The notes: generated from the letters alone by a model not told the origin. 64,000 nt of DNA from Prunella strophiata (GCA_036583965.1 JAZBQD010000065.1:124001-188000); one strand, 5' to 3'; counted from the stretch's first letter, positions 34,095 to 45,961 are shown. A program made the numbers and translations.

Positions 34095-35608
34095 TGTCAT
34101 GGTTTGACACTGGCACAATGCCAGTGCCCCCATGAAAATACACTTCCCCCAAATAAGTCTTGTGAGATGAGACTAGGAATAGAGCAGAGCAGGCTCAGCC
34201 TTAAAAATACAGAAAAAAATTATTAACTTACAACTACAATAAAGGCACACACACGTTTGGAAATGAAAACCTTTGAAACATTCCTCCTCCTCCCCTTAAA
34301 ATAGTCTACTACAATACATTAAAATAACACTTTAAATGCACAATAACAATCCAGTTACCACTCTTTAGGCAATCAACCCCCAGTCCATCAAGGAGAGAGG
34401 AGTCCCTCCTGTACCACAGACTTCCCTGGAAACACAGCTGACGCCTCTTCCGTTTCCATACTACTTAGAGAAAGTCCGCCATCGTGATTCTTCCTTTCCT
34501 TCTATGCCCAGTGCTCTCACCACTGTGCATAGACCAGAACTGCCTTTAGGGCTCCCCTTTTAAGGATGCATTGCCCACTTCAAAGAAAGCTACAGTCTCT
34601 CGCTATGTGGGACACTGGTCCCCCCCCAAATTTCACCCCCTGGGGCCGAGGGGTCTCGAGAGCTGAGATCTTCCTTGCATCCAAGCAATTGCCTCCCCCT
34701 AAATGCAGTTTCTGTGTTACAGGAAAAAAAAAAGGGTTCCGTCCGTGGCTATACAAGGAAAGAGTCCAGCCAACAGCCACTCCACCATCTCCTCCCACTT
34801 AGGATTCTTCCCATCTTCTTCTAACATCTTTCACTTGCTCAGACTTTAACACACTTGCCCATTTCCTTCTACTTCATGTCTGTCTCTCTCCTGATCCAAA
34901 AAGGAGGATTGGTGTTCAGAAGTTTTCATTGTTCAAGGAAAGGGTTAAAAATCTCAGGCTATGCTGGCTCGGGACTCCCACGGCTAAACGCTGAATGCTG
35001 GGCACCTTCTCGTCGCAACCCCCCCTTCTCCTTCTCGGCCTGCAGCCAGCACATGGCCCAAACACTCTCTCTCTTCCTGGGGGGGGGCTGCCCGAAGTAT
35101 CTCAGTAGTCCTCCCAGTGAAGGGTTAAAATTCCGGCTCTGTTTCCTGGAGGATAGCTGAAACCTCCCAGCTGCCTGCCCAAGGCCAGAGCACCTCCTCC
35201 CACCTCTTCTCTGCCGGGCGGCTGCTCTCTCTCTCTCTCTGCCTCCCCCTGTTCTCTGGGACTGCCCGACACGTCTCGGTGCCTTTCTTTCCCCTCCATG
35301 CTGCAGGAGCCCGACTCCACTTCTCTCACCTTCTCCCTCTGGAGCTTCTGGCTCACCTCGGCCAAACCGCATGGCTTCCCCTCCCCCACCCAGCCCACGG
35401 CTGGGCTGGGGGGGGAGGTCCGCACTCTTCGCTGACCGGAAGGAAAGAGAGAGTCTCCTGGGAGTTCCCAGCTTTTTAACCCCTTGTGTTCTCAGAGGCA
35501 TATCCAAAACTTCAATGGCTACCTCAGGTGTCAATATCCAAACCTTATTTCTGATTGGTTTTTGGCTGTAACTTCCTGAAAACCTAACTTCCTTATCAAC
35601 CCAGGACA
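34095..35608 (-). mobile_element. LTR (family 6, ~1.5 kb) nested, TSD AGCAA/AGCAG
   Basis: TGTCATGGTTTGACAC...AACCCAGGACA with AGCAA before (34090-34094) and AGCAG after. Its lower end is the reverse complement of the upper end of 39975-41354, so the two are the same family in opposite orientations. The 216-codon minus frame 34959-35609 is LTR low-complexity sequence. Confidence 0.85.
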
Positions 35609-36107
35609 AGCAGTTTGTGAAGGGCTGAAGCCTGTGGGAAGGACTCGTGCTGGAGAAGTTTATGGAGGACTGCCTCCTGTAGGAGGGACCCCATGCTGGA
35701 GCAGGGGAAGGACTCCTTTACCTGAGGAGAAAACAATGGCAGAAACGTGTGATGAACTGATCATAACCCACATGCTCCATCTCCCTGCCCTGCTGTGAGG
35801 GGAAGGAGGTAGAGAATCAGGAGTAAAGTTAAGCCTGGGAAGGAGGAAGGGGTGGGGGGAAGGTGTTTTTTAGGATTTGTTTTACTTCTCATTATCCTGC
35901 TCTGGTTTTGATTGTTAATACATTCAACTCATTTCCCTAAGTCGAGTCTGTTTTGCCCATGACGATAATCAGTAGGTGATCTCTCCCCATCCTTAACTCA
36001 TGAACCTTTTGTTATATTTTCTCTCCCCTGTCCAGTTGAGGAGGGGAGTGATAGAGTGGCTTTGCTGGGTACCTGGCATCCAGCCAGGGTCAAATCACCA
36101 CAGATGC

Positions 36108-36951
36108 ATACGTATTTTTGCTGTTCAAGCACTGACAACCTAATGAGCCAATCACAAATAAGATCTCTGGAGATCTGAGAGGAGGATGAGCAAGTACATC
36201 AAAATAGCATCAGGGAAGAAATAATGCAGCATTTGTAGTCTTTAGCATCTGATGTTAACCAAACAAAAGCTGATATCTTTTGATCAAGATGGAAGCAAAC
36301 TGATTAATCCCATTCTCAGAAGTCACCTCACTGAGGATGATAAAGATGGCAATAGAGTCTATTTTAGGACTGTGATTGGAGATGCAATGATAACTACACA
36401 TTGTTGTATCCTTACTTAGATTTTCTTTTTTTTTAAACTCTGAAATTACTAACATTGTGAAACTTCTTTGTGCTGTGTGGTACAGGTTTTAAAAAACCTT
36501 GTGCCAACACTGAAATATGGATTCAAGTTCAAAAAATACAGTTGCATATGTTTAGGACCCACAAACTTACCAGGAAATAAATGCATCTATTTAGGAGGTT
36601 TCTGTGTAATATTGTTCTGTATTCTTGTATATTTAATAACAATTTTAACATTTTATTTCAAAGAAAGGGGATATATGGTGATTAGCTCAATGAAAAAGCT
36701 TAAGAAAGTTTTTTTTCATCACTTGTCATTTGGGAGATTATTAGTTGAGGCAAAATGGACTCATAGTCAGTCCTAGTTTATAAGCACCCTTCCCCATTCC
36801 TGTTACCTAATTATTTTTTCCTGGCATTTCTGTATGTGTTAAAAATGGAAGTGACTCTTTCGGCCATCCTCTCTGCTGGCTCTGAATCAGCCAACCCCTA
36901 CAGCTGATCACTGGATGACCTGCCATAGTGTATAAGCTGTTAGTAGGTATC
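36108..36951. other. Intron, no recognised feature
   Basis: AT-rich. A 102-codon + frame at 36468-36776 has no recognisable domain and a composition expected by chance. Confidence 0.5.
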
Positions 36952-37315
36952 TGTCTTAGAATTTTTGTCTCGAACATGGGCCTTCTGCCCTGTGCGCAGT
37001 GCCAATTCACACACCGAGGATGAGGTACTTCTATTTCTTTGTTGTAGTAGGCACAAAGTAGGGAGTTGGGTGGCAACCCACAAAAGGTTAGCTCCCCAAT
37101 CATCAAAGCTTTATGTTATTTATACATTTTTAGCAAACAAAGGCATTAATGTTCATTGGCTACAAGCTACCCAGTTCTTTTATTAATTAGTATTCTACCT
37201 TCTATTGGTTAATGATTCTCTTGCTTCTCATGCTAATTAGTCCATATGCTCAGTCTTTCTCTTCTTTTGGGTCTGTGGGTTTCTTGGGTCAGTGGTCGGT
37301 GAGTCAGTGGTCACA
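36952..37315 (-). mobile_element. Probable LTR
   Basis: TGTCTTAGAATTTTTG...CAGTGGTCACA; TATAAATAAC on the minus strand at about 37115-37125. No TSD is convincing (ends share only ATC), so boundaries are tentative. Confidence 0.45.
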
Positions 37316-38029
37316 ATCTCCCCCTGCCAGAATTACCTTTTATCCAGTCGGAGCTGATTTCAACACAGTTACTGAGTTTGTTTTATTTGTTTCTTCCTTT
37401 TCTTGGGAGTTCTGCCAAATATCCTTATGGCCTGTAAATTCTGCATTCTTTGTGTCCACTATCGGGGTACATCCTTCTCCCTAAGCTTTGGTAACCTCCC
37501 TCTAGGTCTGAAATCAGTGAAGTATGTCAAGCCCTAAACCTCAGCGAGGCAATTCTACCAACAAGTAATTTATATTTCTAACACCTGGACATCAGCATGT
37601 GTCCTTAATGTTTTGTGTAAACATAGTAAAGTTGTGAACACATAATTTAGCAATGAGTTATCATTTTATTGAATGACAGCTTCCAGTGTTCATACCTTTG
37701 TATCATAATAAAGGGGGGGTGACTTGAGATGGATACTACTGGAGGACAAGATTTGTACAGTTTTTTGTAAACTTAGAGCAGAACCTGCCCTGCGGTGTTT
37801 GGACAAGATTATTACCTTAACTGGAATTACTTTGTGCTTGATGTCTCACATCTGAGCCCTTCATGATAGCAGGAAGAGGCAACCTGCCTTTGCATTTCAA
37901 AGCCCTTCAAATATCATTTGTAATTAAATGTACTTCCTCTTTTTATGCTTGACAGCTCTTAATAAAACAAGAAATTTCTTAACTCCTTTGATCTTTGAGA
38001 AGAGTAAAATGAGAAAAAATTGTGTGAAA
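37316..38029. other. Intron, no recognised feature
   Basis: No ORF with support and no repeat recognised. Confidence 0.5.
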
Positions 38030-38034
38030 CCTGT

Positions 38035-38680
38035 TGTCCTGGTTCAGGGCAAATTTGGGAGCGAACCCCCCAAAGGGGTTCCTCTAGAAAAGCAGATTCA
38101 ATTGGCCCCTCCCCCAACCAGTTCAGGAAAAAATACCTCCTTGGAGAAAAGTGGAAAAAAACTGTTTATTAAACAATAAAACCTAAACAATATTAAACAA
38201 TAAAACCTCTTGCTGCTCCAAAAAAGATGACAAACTCAGAAAAGTCCCCTCCCTGGGTTGCAGCTTGGCTCACTCAGTCTCTTATTGGTCCCTCTGGCAC
38301 TGGAAATGCCACGGCCCAGGTCAGGCCTGGTGGGCCACAAGTGCGAGCTGCCGGTGCTCTTCTGGTGTTCAGTCCAGAGCAGGTTTAAACAGGTCCAAAG
38401 AAAAAGGAAAAAAAAACCACAGTCCAGGGAACTTCTTTGCCTCAGCTAGCTAAAACTAACTAAAGCAAAGGAGAGCTCTGTCCCGCAGTCTGTCCATCCA
38501 CAGACAACACAGTCCAGGAGCAGGAATGTGGAGGAGTGAGTGCAGTGCCTGAAAACAAACTGCGCGCTTCGTCTCTCCCCCTTCACTCTCAGAACAAGTC
38601 TTAAAGGTGCAAAACTTATTATCCAACATAAACAGAACAGACAGTTGGGGATAAAAGCATCATATAGTCAACCCAGGACA
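38035..38680 (-). mobile_element. Solo LTR (family 7), TSD CCTGT, 51 bp before a TNPO1 exon
   Basis: TGTCCTGGTTCAGG...CAACCCAGGACA, 646 bp, CCTGT at 38030-38034 and 38681-38685. The exon at 38732 follows after 51 bp. Antisense to the gene is my reading, because its minus-strand start TGTCCTGGGTTGACTATATG is closely related to 51443, where the promoter direction is clearer. Confidence 0.88.
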
Positions 38681-38731
38681 CCTGTGAAGATATATGAGAT
38701 CTCATTTCCTTTATTCCTCTGATTCACTTAG

Positions 38732-38838
38732 GCATTCTGATAACAACCATTGCTTCAAAAGGGGAATTGCAAAATTGGCCTGACCTCTTACCAAAGCTTT
38801 GCAGCCTGTTGGATTCTGAAGATTACAATACCTGTGAG
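38732..38838 (+). CDS. TNPO1: TNPO1 exon, residues ~111-146
   Basis: The exon is 107 nt, with acceptor ...cacttag ending at 38731 and donor gtaagg at 38839. It completes the Gly codon from the previous exon and encodes [20 protein letters not shown] followed by [15 protein letters not shown] (HEAT repeat 3). It lies 36 kb downstream of the preceding exon. A solo LTR ends only 51 bp before it. Confidence 0.95.
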
Positions 38839-39401
38839 GTAAGGAGGCTTATTTTGAAATGTATTATCATGTAAATGTGATTATTTTTTCCCTTTCTTCA
38901 TAGATACTATATATATGTATAGTACTTTGTGTGGGTATGTATGCATATATATAATATTTTTTTTTTTTTCAGCATTCACGAAAGAAAACAAATACCAGCT
39001 CAACTGTTTTAAGCTATGAGGAGAAAAATCTTGTCTGATTTTTTAAAAAAATCTTGCTTTAAAGTATTTTTAAAAATATGATTAAATAAATGAGCACTGA
39101 ATGCTAAAATTAAAATTACCACTTACCTATTATAGACTCATTCAACTTGAGATCTTACAGATGACAATATAAAGTGCTTAAATAAAAAGTATTTAAGGCT
39201 ATTTTAATTTAACTCCATATTTAGTTAGCTACATTTACTTTGTTAATTAGCTATGTTAACTGCGGTCTTTTGCTAAAATTACCTGTTCTATAAAAACCCA
39301 GAAATGTTGCTTTCTTCAAAATGTAAAAAAACAGATTTTCTTTTGCTTTGGGTTTTGGTTTTTGATTGTTTGTTTGATTGATTCATTTTGGTTTTAAACA
39401 G
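38839..39401. other. Intron, no recognised feature
   Basis: Short AT-rich intron (563 bp) with no insertion. Confidence 0.8.
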
Positions 39402-39535
39402 GGTGCATTTGGTGCTCTTCAGAAGATATGTGAAGATTCTGCTGAAATTTTAGATAGTGATGTATTGGACCGACCACTCAATATCATGATACCTAAATTC
39501 TTGCAGTTCTTCAAACACAGCAGTCCAAAAATAAG
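39402..39535 (+). CDS. TNPO1: TNPO1 exon, residues ~147-191
   Basis: The exon is 134 nt, with acceptor aaacag ending at 39401 and donor gttggt at 39536. It encodes [20 protein letters not shown] and continues to [12 protein letters not shown], ending two bases into an Arg codon that the next exon completes. It covers HEAT repeat 4. The donor (AAG|gttggt) is weaker than the others here but is GT. Confidence 0.95.
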
Positions 39536-39974
39536 GTTGGTTTAGGTGCTATACTAAAGTTATCTGTTAAAAATTTATTTACATGAGCAGCAAGGTTGAT
39601 ATTTTGTAGATCAGTTTGAAACATAGTTTTTTAAAATGATCCTGCATATGCAAATGTGAGAAGGCGCAGCAATTTCATGCATTGGTCATTTCCATGCTTA
39701 TCTGTTTAGTTATTAGATCAGCCTCACCTCTTTATACATCTTCCAAATCAAGAATCTGTCTGACTTTAAAAATCAAATTATTTTTTAATAATTTGCATAT
39801 TATTATGAAAATTTCAATGCTGTTGTTGAAATTCTGATTGGAAAGAACTATCTTGCATTTGTTTTGTTACGACTGCAGCAATGAAAGAGTAAAAAATCTT
39901 TTGCTGATAATGGTTTCTGAGTTCTTGCAGAAAAGTATTTTTCTGCTTTAACTCCACCAAAACATATAAAGCTC

Positions 39975-41354
39975 TGTCATGGTTTGACACAGAAGTGAGT
40001 TTTTTTGGGGAAATTGCGGTCAAACCAATCTGTGGCTAGATTTGAATATTGGCACCTGGTGTAGCCACTGAACCCTCCCCCGCCCAGCTGCGGCTGGGCG
40101 GGGGAGGGGGGAAGCCATGAGGCCTGGGGTGAGGTAGGGCGGAGCCCCTGCAGGACAGAAGGGTGGAGGGATCCTGAGATGCTTCGTGCAGCCACCCCCC
40201 CTCCCAACCCGGGAGAGAGAGAGAGAGGAGAGACAAAAAAAGTCTGTGCCAGCTTGAAATTTGATATTGTATGCTGGCACCACTGAGAAAGAGAAGCGGG
40301 AAAAGGGGGGGGGGGGGGGGAAAGAAGGAGCCCAGCCGTGGGAGTCCCAGGCAGACTGAGGCTGAGATTTTAACCCTTTTTGTTCCTGGACAATGGAAAC
40401 TTCGAAAACACTGATTCTCCTTTTTGAATGAGAAAGGGGGACAGAGGTGAAATAGAGTGAAATCAGCAAGTGTGGTGAAAGTTCAAGTAAGTGGGAAAAT
40501 GTCAGAAGAGGATAGGAAAAGTCCTAGGTGGGAAGAGATGATGGAGTGGCCTTGGGCTGGACTCTTTTTCTTGCACAGCCATTGGACTGAACCAATTTCT
40601 TCCTGTAACTCAGAGACTGCATCTAGTAGGAGGCAATGGCTGGAAGCCAGGAGAGTGCAGTAGTGTTATGTGAAGGATTGGAGGGAACAGAGACTGATGA
40701 GGAGGGTGCGGTGAAGCCCTCTGCCTTCAGAGGAGAAGGAGATCTCTGTTCTCGAGACCCCCAGGCCTCAGGGGAGTGAATATGGGGGGGACTGGTGTCC
40801 CAAAAGTGAGAGACTGTCACTCTTTTTTGGAACTTGTCAAAGCATCCTTAAAAGGAACCCGAGAAGCAGTTTGGATCCATGAACGGTGGTGAGAGCACTG
40901 GACATGGGAAGAAGATTTCACCATGGCAGATGCCATGTGTGACATGGAAACACAAGAGGTTTCAACTGTGTTTCCTGGGGAAGCCTATGGTGCAAGAGGG
41001 AGACTCCTCTCTCCCTTGATGAACTGGGAGTTGGTTGTCTGAGGGATGGTAATGGACTGAGAATTGAGTGTTTGAGGGGTGCTAACTGGATTGTGAATTT
41101 AAAGTTTTGTCTCATTGTGTTGTGGTGGAATTGGGTGGGAGGAGGAAGAGTGTTTTGGAGGGTTTCCATTCTGAATTTTGTGTGTGTGTGTGTGGTTTTT
41201 TTTCCCCATTATATTGTAGGTTAATAAAGTTTTTTCCCTCTATTCCTAAGCTGGAGCCTGCTTTGCTCTGTTTCTGGTCACATCTCACAGCAGCCATTTG
41301 GGAAAATATATTTTCATGGGTGCACTGGCATTTCACCAGCGTCAACCCATGACA
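39975..41354 (+). mobile_element. Solo LTR (family 6) in sense orientation, TSD AGCTC
   Basis: TGTCATGGTTTGAC...AACCCATGACA, 1380 bp; AGCTC at 39970-39974 and 41355-41359. The AATAAA at 41223-41228, followed by a T-rich stretch and about 120 bp to the end, supports sense orientation. Includes a G16 run at 40305-40320, and GC-rich stems near 40078-40104 (cccgcccagctgcggctgggcggg). Confidence 0.9.
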
Positions 41355-41514
41355 AGCTCTTTATCTTTCAGATAGATCAAATTAAATGGGTTCAACATCC
41401 TTTTACTTTAATACAGTATTAATCTCTCCAAAGTAACAGAAGTATAGAAGAAAAATTCCAAAATTAATTTATTATTGCTAATATTTATCAACAAGAACAG
41501 TAGCTTTTACCCTG

Positions 41515-43444
41515 TGTAGTGGTTTTGGTTCGCCAATTTAAGATTTCCCCAATTTTAAGATTTCCGGGTCCAATGCACCAAAGAGTGTGGCAGGTTTCAG
41601 TGCTGGCCAATCACCAATGCACTCACTTCCTGCTGTGAGATAGGATTAGGAGAAAGGCAAAGCAGGCTCAAAACTTTTGGAGGGTATAAAGAAAATTTTA
41701 TTAACAGTAACTAAAAGGAAAAAAAGTAGTATGAATCAAAACAAACCCTTCAGAACACTTCTCCTCCCCCCACAACCTTTTCTTTCCCACTGACAATATA
41801 AAAAACAAAAACTTAAAATTTCCAGTCAGTTTACCACCTCTAAAATAGTCTTTCTTCAGTTCACTTAGGGAGAGAAGTCCCTCTTGTTAATGTTATGGAG
41901 ACTTCTCCACAAGAGGAAAAAACAGTCCTCTTGTGGCTCTCAATTTCCATGACTAGCAGCTGCCAGGGGAAATCTGCAGTCATGAAGTCCCTCCCATTTT
42001 CCACAAGCCTTCCCACAGCTTGTCTATGGGCCATGTCAACTTATGGGGTATTGTTTTAAAGATGAGCTGTTCAAAGGCAAAAGTTCTCATTATCTATTTC
42101 TAAAATCATCTTTGTATTATTTAAAAAGTCACCTCGAGCCAGATCTTTTAAGCTCTCGGTGAGTTATAATACACCCCCAGATAGCCCAGCTACCTGGCAG
42201 AAGGCATAAAAGAGCAGGGGGCTCTCGCAGATGTGTTGGAAACAAAAAATGTTTAATAAAAGACAAAATAACAAAGAGAAAAGCCGATCTAGGTCAAGCA
42301 GGTCTTGCACCTAGTAAAACACCTTACAAAAGCCGTTAGTTCCTTTGTTGAGCCTGCTTTTATAGTAAATTGTCCAGGAGGGACTTCTTGGCTGTTATCC
42401 AATTAGCTGTCCTTAAATTTAGAGTGAAGTCCCCTTTGTCCTGTTAGGTGTCCCCTTTGTTAGTTGGTGAGAGAAACTTCTGGGCCTTTTCCTTTTTGGG
42501 GGACAAAGGACAGGTTTATTACTTCTGCCAATAGGGGGCACATTCCTACACATCTTCATCCCTGGGAACAGAGATCGTCTTCTCCTGGGGGCACAGGGTC
42601 TTCACTCTTCTCTCTTTCTCTGTTCAAACTTCTTATGGGATCACAGCTACTTTAACATCTGCTTGCTTTAGAATGGAGGCCTTTGCTCGATATGAATTTG
42701 AACCCTTCATCTCCCCATAGTTTCATGCGTTATAGGGAAAAAGAGTATTTTTCTCCATAGCTTACAAGAGGATTTCAGCCCCAAAATCAAGGCATCTCCT
42801 CATCCCTTCCATCTGGGACTTGACTTCTTTTTCACTGACCTCAATGTCTTCATGTTGTTCCTTTACATGCTTGCATCTTGTTCCTTTCTCTTACTCGAAG
42901 GAGGATTGAAGCACTGAAAGGGTTAACATGTCACCTGGGCCCTGCAAATGATCACCTGACCCTCCAGTAACTTGTGGCAGGAGCTGCAGCTGGGGCTGTG
43001 TCAGGATCGGCTTTGTGGTTGGTCTTTGGTTTTCTCTGTGTTCAATTCCAGCCGCACGACCACTCTGCAGGGCTGTCTCTGGTCTCAGCCGCGTTGGGGA
43101 GGGGACCTGACAGCAAGATCTTAACAACCATGGCTGGCCCTGCTCCAGCCAGGGCTCCGCAGCCTCCCCCCCTTCCTGCCCGCAGCTGCTGGGGGCCCAG
43201 CCCAGCCAGAATGGGGCACCCCCCTCGGAGAGGAGCCCAGCCCCCTGCGGCAGGGCCGCCCGGCCCAGCCTGGCCGAGACGGGGGGCCAGTGGGTCCTGT
43301 TACCTGTCCCCGGGATGGAAGCAAAAGAAGTTCCTGGGTTTTGTTCGTCTTTAACATGTGTTTTTCACAGAGGCGTGTCCAGCTTTCTAGTGGCTGGAAG
43401 CTTTGCATCACTTCCATAAATGTCTCCCATGTCAAACCACAGCA
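41515..43444 (-). mobile_element. Solo long LTR (family 2), TSD CCCTG, with nested LTR
   Basis: TGTAGTGGTTTTGG...CAAACCACAGCA, flanked by CCCTG at 41510-41514 and 43445-43449. Third copy of the 1.5-kb LTR. The nested LTR 42113-42550 accounts for its extra length. Confidence 0.9.
42113..42550 (-). mobile_element. LTR (family 5) nested, 6-bp TSD CATCTT
   Basis: TGTATTATTTAAA...CATTCCTACA, 438 bp, CATCTT at 42107-42112 and 42551-42556. Better preserved than its relative at 28040. Minus strand has TATAAAAGCAGG. Confidence 0.92.
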
Positions 43445-43449
43445 CCCTG

Positions 43450-44770
43450 AAATGAGCCAGCAATGTGCCCTTGCCACAAAGAAGGTGAATGTCATCCTGG
43501 GCTGGAGTGTTGCCAGCATGGGAGGCAATCCTTCCCCTCATCCTCCAGATGAGGCCACACCTGAAGTACTGTTCCCAGTTCTGGGCTCCCCAGTAAAGAG
43601 AGACATGGAGCTACTAGAGGAAGTCTAGTAAAGGGCCACAATGATGATGAAGGGACTGGAGCATCTCTCCTATGAGGAAAGACTGAGAAAGCTGGGACTG
43701 TTTAGCCTAGAGAAGAGGAAGTTCAGGGGTGACATCATCCATGTGTATAAATACCCAAAGGGAGGGTGCAAAAAAGACAGAGCCAGGCTCTTTTCAGTTG
43801 TGTCCAGTGACAGGACATGCAGCAGTGGGCACAGACTGAGACACAGGAGGTTCCGTCTGAACATTGAGAAGCACTTTGTTTTTACTGTGAGGGTGACCAA
43901 GAACTGGCACAGGTTACCCAGAGAGGTGGTAGAGTCCCCATCCTTGGAGATATTCAAAAGCCATCTGTAAGGCCCCAGAAAACTTGCTCGATGAGACTCT
44001 TAAAAGGGCCTACAGTTGTTCATGTACTCTGAGTTTGACACACAGGATAAATACTGACAAGATATTCTCAAGGGGTCAAAACAAAAAAAAAATTACTATC
44101 AACTTTGTAAAATCAGAGAACTTTGGCAAAAGTTTAGAGCAGCATTCAATCAACATAAAACACTTCTGAAAGCATTAACTTAGCCCATTCAACTTAACAA
44201 ATTTCAAGCCCATCCAATTTTAAATTACTCAAAATTCCAAGAGGAGGGAATTAGAAGAAAGAGAGAGACGGACAAAAAAGATATAGAAAAGAACAAATAT
44301 AGCTACCACTCCTGGTTCCAGCAGTGTTCAGTGGATAGAAATTCCAAGAGGAAGTAGGGTCAAAACATGCGCTCACCTCATGTCCTTGGTTAAGTACCCT
44401 TTGGCTTTCCTGGGTCCTTCCCCCAGGTGGGACTTCCATTCATCTGACCACTCTGGGGCTAGACTGGGGCTCCAGGGGCAGGGTGTGGAGCATTGCCTCC
44501 AGTGTGCCAGTGATTGGTGGCCCCTGTAGGGGCTGGGATACAGGCCCCAGGGGGTGTGGGGTGTGCGGAGCAGGGCATTGCCTCACCAGAGCAAGGCCCA
44601 ACCTGCCCCTTCCCCCACACATGCACCCAAAATGTTTCAAGCCAGCAATCCTTCCAGTCTCTTACACTGTTGTGATGTGGTCCTGTGCAACCAGCTGTAG
44701 GTGGCCCTACTTGAGCAAATGATCTACAGAGATCCCTTCCAACCTCAATCATTCTGGGTGATTCTCTGAA
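43450..44770 (+). mobile_element. CR1 LINE 3' part, interrupted by an LTR
   Basis: 43450-43965 is CR1 RT end and 3' region, sense orientation (for example 'ggagcatctctcctatgagg', 'ttggagatattcaaaagcc'); 44667-44770 is the terminal part (ggtcctgtgcaacc ... gatcccttccaacctc). The LTR-like insert separates them. Confidence 0.8.
43966..44666. mobile_element. LTR-like insertion in CR1
   Basis: TGTAAGGCCCCAG...CAGTCTCTTACA, 701 bp. Terminal inverted TG/CA and the resumed CR1 sequence on both sides define it; no clear TSD, orientation not resolved. Confidence 0.6.
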
Positions 44771-45623
44771 ATGTGTTTTTTGACTCCTCTTTGAAAATTA
44801 TATCAAAAGATTCTACAACTTGGAGGGCTCAGTTATTGCCAGCAGTAGTATAGATGGTGAAGAGTAAAAGGAAGAGTATAACTAGGAATATATATTGATA
44901 GGATTTAATAAGATTTAGAAACTCCCCCAAAATAGATGCACACTAAGAAAAATATATAACAAAGCACGAACTGGCACTTATAGAAAGATAAGCTTTTGCT
45001 TTGAAATAGGTAAACCAGTTTCAACTTTAAAGCAGATCATCTGCTGACCTGTGGCCTGGTTTCAGTACATAGTACTGAAGTATAAAGAATATGAGTTGTG
45101 TCAGTAAAATACTATTAGTACTTAATAGTATTTAAATATTATCAGTATTTAAATCTGTGAAGAGACAACTTTTGAACACTGTTTTATGAGACTCTCTTCC
45201 AAGATATGTCTGAAGAGACTAGATGTTTGGAGTTAGATTAGTAAAAATACTTGAATGGATCTTCAGAGGCTTTTAAAGGTAGCTTTATATTGTGCCTCGA
45301 CTTATATAATTTGGCTTTTGTGTCTCTGAGAATGAAAAAGACTTGTAAGCAATAGCTTTGCATGAAATGGAATAGAAGAACCAGCTCTTCACTTTGTTTC
45401 TACCACAATTGTTTTATTATGTATCCTAATGGAAGTGTGTATTTGTTCTAAGCTACAACTATATTACTAATGCATATTGGTCTCATTAAATGGTAAAAAT
45501 CTTGCAAAGGCAGTTGGATAATTAGCAATGAAGAAGGGCATGCTAAAATTTTACCATGTTAACTTGTATGGAATTGTTAACATTGTTACCAAAATCAGTG
45601 AAAATAAAACTCTTTAATGCTAA
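44771..45623. other. Intron, no recognised feature
   Basis: AT-rich intronic DNA without supported genes. Confidence 0.5.
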
Positions 45624-45961
45624 TGTAGCATTAAGAAGCAGGTATTCTTTATTTAGCTGGATGCACAGGGGGATAGCTCCTCCGAAATATTGTGCATCCC
45701 GAGTACAGAAAGAGCTCCTGTTTATATACTATATTTTACATACATATACATAGGCTTTCCCAGAAGAAACATACGTATTATAATCATTTCCTCAAAGTAA
45801 TTAACATATTTTCCCTCCCTTTTGCACATGCGTTTTTCTGTCCTGAGGTTCTTTTTGGTGGTCCCTGGTGGTTGGCGACCCCAAAGTCATACCTGACCGC
45901 CTGTTGACCTGGTAAAAGTTGGCATAACTGGGCTGACTGCTTTCCAGTTCTTCTTCCTACA
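45624..45961 (-). mobile_element. Probable small LTR
   Basis: Read on the minus strand: TGTAGGAAGAAG at 45961, TATATAAACAGG, AATAAAGAA, end ...CTTAATGCTACA at 45624. Layout of a compact LTR. Flanking TGCTAA and GAAAAC do not match, so no TSD is claimed. Confidence 0.6.

Larger units (their letters stand above)
32571..36102 (+). mobile_element. Solo LTR (family 4) split by two later LTRs, TSD GATGC
   Basis: TGTAATGGGTTTGC...CAAATCACCACA with GATGC at 32566-32570 and 36103-36107. Three segments (32571-32894, 33804-34094, 35609-36102) line up with consecutive parts of the 27113-28651 LTR. The interruptions are 32895-33803 and 34095-35608, each with its own TSD. Confidence 0.9.

Noticed and set aside
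34959..35609. 216-codon open frame on the minus strand
   Set aside because: Arg/Gly/Ser low-complexity frame inside the family 6 LTR; absent as a frame in the sister copy at 39975-41354.
36468..36776. 102-codon + frame with hydrophobic stretch
   Set aside because: No homology recognised, AT-rich intron, and hydrophobic runs are expected from T-rich DNA.
43121..43528. 135-codon minus frame across an LTR end
   Set aside because: Runs from family 2 LTR into CR1 sequence, so it cannot be a conserved gene.
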